Below, piece after piece: positions 23,502-31,016 of a stretch of DNA of 64,000 bases (its first letter is position 1; every line of letters begins with the position of its first letter). The notes beneath the pieces are model-generated. The model did no database searches. It saw only the letters and a program-made list of their open reading frames with translations, and had not been told where the DNA came from. The translations under genes were made by a program, and so were the position numbers. The DNA lies in NCBI RefSeq assembly GCF_017377575.1, contig NZ_JAFREM010000017.1, forward strand, positions 1 to 64,000, written 5' to 3'. Source of the stretch: Candidatus Enterococcus moelleringii. Lineage in GTDB: Bacteria > Bacillota > Bacilli > Lactobacillales > Enterococcaceae.

Positions 23502-24093
23502 ATTATTGATAGCTGAAGATCAAGGCCTGCTGTCATCAGCCTTAGCCATGATTTTGAATTTGGAGGAGGACCTGGAGGTAGTGGGCACTGCCAAGGATTG
23601 GGCCGAAGCGACTGCCATGCTGAAACAGCTGCAGCCGGATATTCTGCTGACCGATATCGAAATGCCCCACAAAACCGGCTTGGACTTAGCGGAAGAATTA
23701 AAGGACAGTCCCATCAAGGTGATTATTCTGACCACCTTTGCCCGCGATGGGTACTTTGAAAAGGCGGTGGATGCCAAGGTATCTGCCTATTTGTTGAAGG
23801 ACACTCCCAGCGAGGAATTGATCCAGCACATCCGCGCAGCGATGACCGGCAAAGTATATTACGAACCTTCCTTAATTACTGGCTACATGAACAATCAGCG
23901 TAATCCTTTAACGCCGAAAGAGCAGGAAATTCTCAATCTGATTGCCACCGGAGCCACCTCAAAGGATATTTCCGCCCAGCTCTATTTAACCGATGGCACC
24001 ATCCGCAATTATATTTCGGAAATTATTAGCAAACTAGGCGCCAAAAACCGCGTCGATGCCGCCGCCAAGGCAAAGGAAAACGGCTGGCTATAA
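23494..24093 (+). CDS. NarL/LuxR-type response regulator
   Basis: 199 residues. Receiver domain with the acidic pair at AEDQ and phosphoacceptor Asp in ILLTDIEMP (about residue 54), then a LuxR helix-turn-helix (LTPKEQEILNLIATGATSKDISAQLYLTDGTIRNYISEIISKLG). Cognate of the kinase just upstream; probably binds the ATGAC/GTCAT cluster at 20809-20837 and activates the ABC operon. Ends at a bidirectional terminator. Confidence 0.9.
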   Translation: MIKLLIAEDQGLLSSALAMILNLEEDLEVVGTAKDWAEATAMLKQLQPDILLTDIEMPHKTGLDLAEELKDSPIKVIILTTFARDGYFEKAVDAKVSAYLLKDTPSEELIQHIRAAMTGKVYYEPSLITGYMNNQRNPLTPKEQEILNLIATGATSKDISAQLYLTDGTIRNYISEIISKLGAKNRVDAAAKAKENGWL

Positions 24094-24098
24094 AAAAG

Positions 24099-24136
24099 AA
24101 CGTCTGGTAGATCACCTAAATGATCTGCCAGACGTT
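24099..24136. terminator. bidirectional terminator
   Basis: AACGTCTGGTAGATCA (24099-24114) pairs with 24121-24136 (one mismatch), loop of six. It separates the convergent response regulator and DUF1576 genes. Confidence 0.85.
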
Positions 24137-25500
24137 TATTCGTAATTAAGAGGAAATACCCGTCGTTTCAATCGATCGATTAAGGCGATGATTTGGACCA
24201 GTATTTTTTGTTCGACGTGAATCAGCTTGCTGTAAGCCGCGCTGAAGATTTTGTTCAGTAACGGGTATTGGAAAATCAGGTAGCGCATCATATCCAAGAA
24301 AAGAACGGTCACGCCGCCGGAAAAGCCGCAGTTGTAAAGGTTGACCCCAGCCGTCAGCACATGGGCGTTACGAGAAATCACCGTATACACCACACCAGAT
24401 AAAATCCCCGACATCAGGCCGTATTTTCTAGCAAAAGGCGCTAAGGTGCTGGCAAAAAACAGGATAACGATGGTGGTGGTAGACGTAAGATCCTGGAAAA
24501 AGAACCAAGAGGCCACCAGCACCCCGCAAGCTGGAAAGAAATAGTAACGGAAATTGAAGCCATACATACTAAATCCAGCAAAGGTTAAAATCGTACCCAC
24601 CAGCAAGCCGTTTAGCGGAACCTGTAAAATCAATGGAACCGACAAGCCCATCAAACCATATAGTGAAAAACGAATCAGCTTTAAGAGACTCAGCCGCGTT
24701 CCTTTATGAAGTTTTTTTTCGAAGGCTATTCGCACAAATGAATAGACAATCGGTGCAGTGAAAAGGATCAATAGGAAGACAAACAGCGCTTGGCTGTGGG
24801 CCGCATTCAGCCGATGAGGCATAACGCGGATATGTAACAAATTACGAGTGGCAAAATTACCCACCAAACCAATACAACCAGCTGAAAAGCCCATATTGTA
24901 CAGATTCATTTCTCTCGTGTGGGCCTTCAAATAATGGAACACCGGAATACTGATGTAGCCGATCACCAAACCAACTAGGACAGCGATGGCTTTATTTTGC
25001 AGCGGAAATGAGCTAGGTGCTGTATAAATGACGCTGACCATCGGAGACAGACAGGTGCTTAATAAGCCCATAACCAGCGATTCTTGCCGAGTTGCCGGCT
25101 TATGATGCAGGTACAAAAGACTGCCTAGCAGAATCGGCGCTGAATTTGCCAGGTTCTTCCCGAAAAAGGAGAAGCCCGAAAGCAGCATAATCACCGAAAT
25201 CGTCAATGGATTAAAAGAGTGGCGGTATTTTCGTAAAATAAACAAACTAAGTAGAGTCATTAGGCCGCTGTTGGCAAAAGCCGCTCCCGGTCCAGCAAGT
25301 TCAACATAGTCGCTGATCAAATTGCTGGGAGAGCTTAAAATACGGAACATCCCGTCGATGACCGAGCTGGTTGGATAGACGACAATCGGAACGATCGTCA
25401 GCAGCAAACCATATAATAGTAGAAAGTTAAAAATCAATTCTTGTGATAGCACGAGTTCATTTTTTTTCAGTCTAATTCCTTCCTTTCTGTGGTTAATCAA
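24136..25500 (-). CDS. DUF1576 multi-pass membrane protein
   Basis: 454 residues with about 11-12 hydrophobic helices and the repeated internal motif NLYNMGFSAGCIG / NLYNCGFSGGVT (residues about 199 and 400), which marks two halves of an internally duplicated transporter-like fold. DUF1576 proteins are uncharacterised. The open frame begins at TTG 25500, but the ribosome site AAGGAAGGA lies inside it. Translation may therefore begin at CTG 25470 (LKKNELVLS) or another internal non-ATG codon; no in-frame ATG exists near there. It overlaps or directly follows the DeoR regulator and is probably controlled by it. Confidence 0.75.
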   Translation of the reverse strand: MINHRKEGIRLKKNELVLSQELIFNFLLLYGLLLTIVPIVVYPTSSVIDGMFRILSSPSNLISDYVELAGPGAAFANSGLMTLLSLFILRKYRHSFNPLTISVIMLLSGFSFFGKNLANSAPILLGSLLYLHHKPATRQESLVMGLLSTCLSPMVSVIYTAPSSFPLQNKAIAVLVGLVIGYISIPVFHYLKAHTREMNLYNMGFSAGCIGLVGNFATRNLLHIRVMPHRLNAAHSQALFVFLLILFTAPIVYSFVRIAFEKKLHKGTRLSLLKLIRFSLYGLMGLSVPLILQVPLNGLLVGTILTFAGFSMYGFNFRYYFFPACGVLVASWFFFQDLTSTTTIVILFFASTLAPFARKYGLMSGILSGVVYTVISRNAHVLTAGVNLYNCGFSGGVTVLFLDMMRYLIFQYPLLNKIFSAAYSKLIHVEQKILVQIIALIDRLKRRVFPLNYE

Positions 25501-26257
25501 CTTGAATGACCTTGACTCCTAGTTTTCGAATCTCCTTCAACGTTTCAGCCGAAGCATATTGATCGGTAATCAAATAATCAAAGACCGAAATATCAGCAAC
25601 CTTGCATTTCGAAGTCACCCCGATTTTGCGATGATCCGCCACTAAAACCTTCCGTTTCAGGGTGTGATCAAGCATCAAGGCATTGATTTTTCCTTCATTA
25701 ATAATCTCAGTAGTGACGCCGCTCTCCAGGCTCACCCCGCTGCAACCCATAATGCAAGTATCGGCATTGATGGTAGCGATCGTGTTCAAAGCAATGTCTC
25801 CCACTAAAGCTTCTTTAGGAAAACGCATCTCGCCTCCAGTTAAGAGGTAATTGTAATTGGCATTTTGCGGCAGGTGATTGATTTCCAGATTATTGGTTAC
25901 AATGGTCACATGTTCAGCATGCATATAATTCACCGTCTTCAACGCAGTCGAGCTGGCATTGATAAAAAGGGTGTCGCAATCATGAACGAATTGACCCGCT
26001 TCCCGAGCAATCGCTTTTTTCAGATGCTCTGAGCCAGACGGATCTACTTCTTCACTATCCGCATAATTAAGCGTGCAGTAGCCGTATTTGCGAACGATGT
26101 CATTTTTTTCTTCCAATAAATGCAGATCACGACGAATCGTACTCAGGGAGACATTCAGTGCTTCGGCTAATTCTTGCGTAGTCAGGTGCTGCTTCTCCTT
26201 TAACACATCCAAAATATCAGCATGTCGCCGATCAATCGCCGCTATCGAGTTTTTCAT
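25493..26257 (-). CDS. DeoR/GlpR-family regulator
   Basis: 254 residues: a DeoR helix-turn-helix (RHADILDVLKEKQHLTTQELAEALNVSLSTIRRDLHLLEE, residues about 11-50) and a C-terminal sugar-phosphate sensor domain with INASSTALKTVNYM and MGCSGVSLESGVT. Such proteins repress sugar or nucleoside genes until a phosphorylated sugar binds. It is directly upstream of the DUF1576 gene and likely controls that pair. The 276 bases to the next gene hold an AT-rich promoter with TATAAT and the two similar stretches TTGCACTTTATATG and TTTTGCGCTA that could be its operator. Confidence 0.88.
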   Translation of the reverse strand: MKNSIAAIDRRHADILDVLKEKQHLTTQELAEALNVSLSTIRRDLHLLEEKNDIVRKYGYCTLNYADSEEVDPSGSEHLKKAIAREAGQFVHDCDTLFINASSTALKTVNYMHAEHVTIVTNNLEINHLPQNANYNYLLTGGEMRFPKEALVGDIALNTIATINADTCIMGCSGVSLESGVTTEIINEGKINALMLDHTLKRKVLVADHRKIGVTSKCKVADISVFDYLITDQYASAETLKEIRKLGVKVIQVD

Positions 26258-26533
26258 TCGTCATTCCTGCCTTCTTACGAGAGTCTCAAACTAGAAACCG
26301 TTTTATATGATTGTATTATATACGAAAAAGCACCCTAATAGCGCAAAAGAACATATAAAGTGCAATAAAACCATAAAAAAGTGGATTTTATGATCGTTTT
26401 ACGACGGTTTTGGCTGAGATGGGGTCGTTTAGGAAGAAGGGTGGATAGTGAAGACTGCACCGGAGCGATTTGTTCAGATCTTTTTTACGGTGCGGAAACT
26501 GAAAGAATAAGGCTAAAAATCAGTTGAAACACA

Positions 26534-26570
26534 AACAAAGGATCACTCCACCGTGGAATGATCCTTTGTT
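26534..26570 (-). terminator. terminator of the LytTR operon
   Basis: A 17-bp stem (26534-26550 with 26554-26570, arm AACAAAGGATCACTCCA, one mismatch) just beyond the stop of the response regulator. Confidence 0.8.
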
Positions 26571-27311
26571 TTACTCAAGATTCAAATAATCCCGCACCAT
26601 TTTCATTTTTTTACGGGAGATGGCACAGCGTTGGCCGTTATGCATGGTCAGCTCCAGCATTTCCTTGTCGATGGAGCGAACGTTGTCCAAGTTAACCACA
26701 TAGGATTTATGGACTCGCTCAAAGTTATCCCCCAGATCAACAGTCTCCTTGATCGCGCCGTAAAAAGGAATCCGTCCAGTCGATGTATAAACATAGAGCA
26801 CATGGGGTTTAGGCGAAGTTTCAAAAAACAGAATATCCTCATAGTTCACATAGCGCTCGCTTTTTCCCGTCTTGATCATATACTGTTGCCTTTTTTCAGG
26901 TTGAACCTTTTGTTTTTCAAAAATGGTGTCTAAACACTCAGTGATCGCAGCCTGCATCGATTCAACCGTATCTTTTATAATAAAGTCCAAAGCTTCCACC
27001 TTGTGTTTAAAGGTCAATGGTACCATTTCATCATGAGTGGTAATGAAAATAATTTTCCCTAATGCATCGTACTTTCGGATCTCCTTAGCCAGAATGATCC
27101 CATCCATCTCATCCTCGCCAAGATTAATATCCAGAAAATAAATCCCTGTAGTATCACGATTTTCCCTCAGATAAGCTAAAATTTCTCTGGGTTTATCTGT
27201 AGATAGAGTCATAGAAGCATCCAGCTCTTTAATCATAATCTGCCTCTCGATGTGTCCTTTGTAGAACGCCCGCAGCGGTGACTCATCTTCGCAAATGAAG
27301 ACCTTCATCAT
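26571..27311 (-). CDS. AgrA-like LytTR response regulator
   Basis: 246 residues. Receiver with the acidic start FICEDE and Asp in IYFLDINLG (about residue 62), then a LytTR DNA-binding domain (MIKTGKSERYVNYEDILFFETSPKPHVLYVYT ... FERVHKSYVVNLDNVRSIDK). Close in layout to AgrA, ComE and related quorum regulators. It lies 14 bases after its kinase. No agrB or agrD is nearby. The likely targets are the 21-bp-spaced direct repeats at 28613 and 30584. Confidence 0.9.
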   Translation of the reverse strand: MMKVFICEDESPLRAFYKGHIERQIMIKELDASMTLSTDKPREILAYLRENRDTTGIYFLDINLGEDEMDGIILAKEIRKYDALGKIIFITTHDEMVPLTFKHKVEALDFIIKDTVESMQAAITECLDTIFEKQKVQPEKRQQYMIKTGKSERYVNYEDILFFETSPKPHVLYVYTSTGRIPFYGAIKETVDLGDNFERVHKSYVVNLDNVRSIDKEMLELTMHNGQRCAISRKKMKMVRDYLNLE

Positions 27312-27325
27312 AATAAAACTTCCCC

Positions 27326-28591
27326 TTAAAAAATAATTTTTTGAATAAAGTATTGATCGACGATTTCAGTTTCCAATAAAAGGTCCGTTTCCTCCATGAT
27401 TTCTCGCAGGTTGCTCAACCCAATTCCGCGATTTGACCCCTTCGTAGAAAAACCTTTTTCCTCCAGCTGATACAACGGCGGCAAATCAGCAGAGCAGCTG
27501 TTCTTGACGATAATCAGATTGCTGCCATCATTTTCAATCAGAGCAATCTGCAGGTCGCCTTGTTCCAGCTCCTCAAGGGCATCTACCGAATTATCCAGAA
27601 TAATCCCCAATGCGCGAACCAACGAAATCTCGTCTTTTTCTTCCACAAAGAAATTCTTGTCGATCTCTAAATTCAGATTTACTTTTTCACTATCAATTAT
27701 ACTCAATTTTACGTAGAAAATGCTACGCAAAGCCATACTTTGAATTCTCGATAGCTTGTTGAGCTGAGTATTTACGATATTCAAACTTTCCGAACTCTGC
27801 TTTATTTGTGTGAAGTAATACTTTTTCAGGTCCTCATACTTGTCCTCATGGAAATAACTATCCATGCTCAATAGAATGTTTTGGTAGTCATGCTTAAACT
27901 TCCGAACCTCTTCAGCGTTCTTTTCGATAGATTTTAAGTAGGATAGCTGATTTTCATAGATCGCTTTTTTGCTTTCCGATTCTAGGCGCATCGCTTCGCT
28001 GCGTTGAGCTAAAAAAAGTACTACTGATAGAAAAAGAAACAATGTAAAGAAAATTTGGCTCATTAAACTCAATGAAACAATTTTGTTATTTGGGATAGTT
28101 AACTCTACTAAAAAAATATTTTTGATGAATAGAAAAAGTAAAAATAAACAAAGTGCTAAAATTGGAAATAGTGATTTTGGAACTCTATTTTTTAAGTATA
28201 GTAATACTTTTTTTTCTAAAATGGATATTGTTAAAATCACTAATAAAGATGCGAGCATTATTAATAAATAAGACTTTAGTAACGAATTCATATTATAGAA
28301 CATTAATGGATTGGTGATAACTCTAGTTATGTTGTCGTTTATAAAGACTAAAGAGCTATATATACCAGAGATTAATGTATTCTTTTCTGAAAAATAGAAT
28401 GAGAAAAATAAAATAAAAAAAGAAATCATTATTCTCAGAGTTTCGCTTGAAATAACTGGAGATATCCGTATTGTCAATAATAGTAATGATGCGAGTATTA
28501 TGTCTTTGCTATAGTGCCTAGACTTAAAATAGTACATGCAAAAGATTAATGGTAAGGTGCCTAGGATGTCTAATACTATACTTGTTATCAA
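27326..28591 (-). CDS. AgrC-like GHKL histidine kinase
   Basis: 421 residues: six or so N-terminal hydrophobic helices (about 1-200), a linker, then the HPK10-type histidine box RKFKHDYQNILLSMDSYF (His about 230) and a GHKL ATPase with LGIILDNSVDALEE and GIGLSNLREIM. Family relatives detect secreted peptides. Its first codons face the divergent small secreted protein gene at 28700, so kinase, regulator and peptide gene share a short control region. The coding sequence is more AT-rich in the membrane part than its neighbours. Confidence 0.9.
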   Translation of the reverse strand: MITSIVLDILGTLPLIFCMYYFKSRHYSKDIILASLLLLTIRISPVISSETLRIMISFFILFFSFYFSEKNTLISGIYSSLVFINDNITRVITNPLMFYNMNSLLKSYLLIMLASLLVILTISILEKKVLLYLKNRVPKSLFPILALCLFLLFLFIKNIFLVELTIPNNKIVSLSLMSQIFFTLFLFLSVVLFLAQRSEAMRLESESKKAIYENQLSYLKSIEKNAEEVRKFKHDYQNILLSMDSYFHEDKYEDLKKYYFTQIKQSSESLNIVNTQLNKLSRIQSMALRSIFYVKLSIIDSEKVNLNLEIDKNFFVEEKDEISLVRALGIILDNSVDALEELEQGDLQIALIENDGSNLIIVKNSCSADLPPLYQLEEKGFSTKGSNRGIGLSNLREIMEETDLLLETEIVDQYFIQKIIF

Positions 28592-28612
28592 TTTCCAACC
28601 TCCGTGTATTGT

Positions 28613-28679
28613 GTCGATTATGATGGTATTTGGGTCGATTATGACGAAGTTTTCTGGCTTGAAAAAATATCAATATACT
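28613..28679 (+). promoter_or_regulatory. LytTR-box promoter of the secreted-peptide gene
   Basis: Two identical copies of GTCGATTATGA at 28613-28623 and 28634-28644, a 21-base period, which is the geometry of LytTR-domain sites. A -10 box TATACT follows at 28674-28679 with only a weak -35 (TTTCTG), as expected for an activated promoter. The same layout recurs at 30584-30651. Confidence 0.75.
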
Positions 28680-28699
28680 GATAATAGGGAGGCGACACT

Positions 28700-28939
28700 A
28701 TGAAAAAAATATTTTTAATTATGGGGATAATGACTGTATTTATTTCTCCCATGGCAAGTCAAGCAACATCTATAAATTCTATTTCGGATTCAGCAATTAC
28801 TCAGGCAAATGCAATAAGCCCTAGAATGGCGGTAAAGTTCACTTTTTCATATCCACCACCGCAGAAATTCAACGGCATGACGCTAATTTACTCCTTCTAT
28901 AGAGCGAGCGACAAGGTGTATATTGGGTACTATCGATAG
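28700..28939 (+). CDS. small secreted protein (79 aa), LytTR target
   Basis: A clear signal peptide (MKKIFLIMGIMTVFISPMASQA, cleavage probable after residues 20-22) and a mature part of about 57 residues. It contains QANAISPRMAVKFTFSYPPP and ends YSFYRASDKVYIGYYR, rich in Tyr and beta-type residues. No Cys. Ribosome site GGAGGCG at 28688-28694. The LytTR box in front makes it the likely output of the adjacent two-component system. A decayed relative lies at 30675. Not the AgrD type: no amphipathic leader and acidic tail. Function unknown; a bacteriocin-like or surface role is possible. Confidence 0.75.
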   Translation: MKKIFLIMGIMTVFISPMASQATSINSISDSAITQANAISPRMAVKFTFSYPPPQKFNGMTLIYSFYRASDKVYIGYYR

Positions 28940-29107
28940 TTAACACTGCTAAAAGAATGTATTTTTGATTCTAATTATAGCATGATATCAATGAACATTC
29001 TCTGATATGTCACAAAATAAAAGATTGCCTAAAACAAAAAAAGTTATCTAACCATACGTCGAAATCGAACTGATGTATAGTTGGATGACTTTTTCGTTTT
29101 AATGATC

Positions 29108-29314
29108 TCACTCCTCCCCCACAAACTCCAAAATATCCCCAGGCTGACAATCCAAAATGGTACAGATTTTCTCCAAAGTATTGAACCGAATCCCTTTGGC
29201 TTTTCCTGTTTTTAGAATAGACAGATTAGCCGGTGCGATGCCGACTTGTTTAGCGAGTTCGTTGGATGTGATTTTGCGATCCAGCATCACTCGATCCAAG
29301 TTTATTTTAATCAT
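29108..29314 (-). CDS. XRE-family helix-turn-helix regulator (YozG-like)
   Basis: 68 residues from the ATG at 29312-29314, chosen because AAGGAG lies ten bases upstream. A compact Cro/CI helix-turn-helix: KITSNELAKQVGIAPANLSILKTGKAKGIRFNTLEKICTILDCQPGDILEF. This short class is regularly encoded next to DUF2975 membrane proteins, as here, and probably controls them. It ends the minus-strand operon 30432-29108. Confidence 0.88.
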   Translation of the reverse strand: MIKINLDRVMLDRKITSNELAKQVGIAPANLSILKTGKAKGIRFNTLEKICTILDCQPGDILEFVGEE

Positions 29315-29330
29315 AAGCGACAATCTCCTT

Positions 29331-29864
29331 CTATATAAATGCGTCACTCTCTTTCTTCAGACGTACCCCATGCTTGAACACCATGTAGATAACGTAAATC
29401 CCCATCACCACTAGGAAACCTTCAAATAAGTAGACCAGAGCACTAGGTGAGGTTGCAGTCAGCAATGTAATATGGTTGATTTTGTTAAACCCAGCAACCA
29501 AAGCTTCGATGACCGCTGAAGCGCCATAAAAAATCAAAACTTTTTTAATCAGCTGCAGGTTGCGTTCCTCAAAATAAATCTCATCGTTTAAGTTTTGCAG
29601 CAGGTTGCGGATACAATTCAAGTAACCGAACATCAGAATAGACTGAACGACAGAAACAGCAAACAAATAAACAGAAGCAGTTGTTACGGACAGCATGCTA
29701 TTTTTTAAAACCATGCCTTCACTGACGATTTTGAACATTTCTTGGCGAGAATCTGCAGGGAACGCCATTATTACGAGAATGATTGAGGCAAGTACAAAAA
29801 GCACCTGCAAGGTGAAGCAGCAAAACGCCAGCACACCCAAGATAAATCGTTCATATTTTTTCAT
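29331..29864 (-). CDS. DUF2975 membrane protein, copy 2
   Basis: 177 residues with four predicted helices and the family's central soluble loop (NCIRNLLQNLNDEIYFEERNLQLIKKVLIFYGASAV). About half of its residues match the neighbour at 29887-30432, so the two arose by duplication. Function unknown; families of this type occur with XRE regulators and are thought to be stress or envelope related. Ribosome site GAGAGGTG lies seven to ten bases upstream. Confidence 0.82.
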   Translation of the reverse strand: MKKYERFILGVLAFCCFTLQVLFVLASIILVIMAFPADSRQEMFKIVSEGMVLKNSMLSVTTASVYLFAVSVVQSILMFGYLNCIRNLLQNLNDEIYFEERNLQLIKKVLIFYGASAVIEALVAGFNKINHITLLTATSPSALVYLFEGFLVVMGIYVIYMVFKHGVRLKKESDAFI

Positions 29865-29886
29865 TTTTACACACCTCTCTGTATCT

Positions 29887-30432
29887 CTATACTATTGATT
29901 GATTCTCTTGTTTCAGTAAAACACCTTGTCGAAAAACCACATAGAGGACATAAATTCCCATGACAGTAATCAAACCATCAAACACGCCCACCCAGCTGTA
30001 AGCCGGATAAGCAGAAGCATCGTATAAGTAAGTGACGTTGAATGCTCTGTGAATAAGCTCCAGCCCAAAATTGACTAACGTATAAAGTGAGAAAAATATG
30101 AGGGTACGTTTAATCATTTTAAGGTTCTTTTCTTCAAAATATATCTTTTCGTTAATATTTTGCAGCAAGTGTCGAATGCAGTTGAGGTATAGAAACAGCG
30201 TTAAGCTAGTGAAAAAGAGAATCCCTAAATAGAAAGCAGCATAAAAATTGGGCGTCAATGAACTATTTGTCAGGTCAATATTGTCTAGAATCATTGCAAT
30301 GGCGTCTTTTCTATTGGTAGATGAGGAACCAAACATCCAGATAGTCATAATCGTCCCCAGAAAAAGAAATGCTTGCATCATAAGTGTAAAGAGACTCAAT
30401 AAACCGATAATCGCTGTCGAATACTTATTCAT
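29887..30432 (-). CDS. DUF2975 membrane protein, copy 1
   Basis: 181 residues from the ATG at 30430-30432 (GGGG eight bases upstream; a GTG at 30441 is an alternative). Four hydrophobic helices and the loop NCIRHLLQNINEKIYFEEKNLKMIKRTLIFF, matching the family. First gene of a three-gene minus-strand operon with its paralogue and the XRE regulator, separated by 22 and 16 bases. Confidence 0.82.
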   Translation of the reverse strand: MNKYSTAIIGLLSLFTLMMQAFLFLGTIMTIWMFGSSSTNRKDAIAMILDNIDLTNSSLTPNFYAAFYLGILFFTSLTLFLYLNCIRHLLQNINEKIYFEEKNLKMIKRTLIFFSLYTLVNFGLELIHRAFNVTYLYDASAYPAYSWVGVFDGLITVMGIYVLYVVFRQGVLLKQENQSIV

Positions 30433-30583
30433 CGTATTCACCCCTTTTCTATATTATAAAACATAAAACTTTTAATGTAAAACGATATTTTGATAATGTA
30501 AAACGATATGAGAGGTTTCTTAGATTCGTCAGTAGATTCGAGTCGTTATCAAAAAATAATGAACTTTGAATGTTAACAAATGC

Positions 30584-30651
30584 GATGATTCTGACGAAAA
30601 AAGGGTCGATTTTGACATTCTTGTTAATTTTTTGTCAAAATGGTCTAAAAT
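30584..30651 (+). promoter_or_regulatory. second LytTR-box promoter
   Basis: GATGATTCTGAC (30584-30595) and GTCGATTTTGAC (30605-30616) are imperfect direct repeats with the same 21-base period as at 28613, sharing GATT-TGA. A TAAAAT -10 box at 30646-30651 sits at the same distance from the second repeat (41 versus 40 bases). It precedes the remains of a peptide gene. Confidence 0.65.
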
Positions 30652-30674
30652 AATAGTACTTAGGAGGCGGCGGT

Positions 30675-30822
30675 ATTTAAGCGTTTAGTAATGGGTATAG
30701 TCAGTGTTTGGCGCTCTCATTATAATAGAACAACTTCCCCAGATTCGTATAATGACATTCAAACTATTCAAACGAACGAAATTATCCCCAGGAGTGTTTT
30801 TGCGCAAATGTTTTCTTCCTAG
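30675..30822 (+). pseudogene. decayed paralogue of the secreted-peptide gene
   Basis: The ribosome site GGAGGCG (30663-30669) is the same as at 28688, and the base triplet at the matching distance (30675-30677) is ATT instead of ATG. One base further, a frame reads FKRLVMGIVSVWRS, which parallels the signal peptide of the intact gene (KIFLIMGIMTVFIS). It then runs to IQTNEIIPRSVFAQMFS, aligned with TQANAISPRMAVKFTFS (7 identities over 16). It stops at 30820-30822, well short. Loss of the start codon, a frame change and a truncated end show a dead copy. Confidence 0.65.
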
Positions 30823-30885
30823 CCTCCTAAGGTTTTTATGAAGCATTTTATGTGGATTAATTCGTCTTCCTAACGAACAAAACGC

Positions 30886-30920
30886 AACGTCTAAGCTGAA
30901 AGATGCTTAGGCGTTTTTTT
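30886..30920 (+). terminator. rho-independent terminator
   Basis: AACGTCTAAGC (30886-30896) pairs with GCTTAGGCGTT (30905-30915) with one mismatch, then a run of T to 30920. It ends the transcript started at the second LytTR promoter. Confidence 0.8.
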
Positions 30921-30930
30921 GTGTTCTCTG

Positions 30931-30955
30931 AGCGAGTTTGCGAAGCCTTTCCTAC
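30931..30955. repeat. partial third copy of the dispersed repeat
   Basis: TTTGCGAAGCCTTTC is shared exactly with 16819-16833, and the surrounding bases (AGCGAG, CTAC) are similar. It lies between a terminator and the P-type ATPase start. Confidence 0.35.
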
Positions 30956-31016
30956 AAAAGCTGAATCTTCCTTGAAAATTTCCGATCGTGGTAAGATGGA
31001 AATAGAGGTGAGTCAC

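Noticed and set aside
28700-28939. AgrD-type autoinducing peptide precursor
   Set aside because: It has a standard signal peptide, no cysteine or serine in the thiolactone position, no acidic AgrD tail, and no agrB partner.
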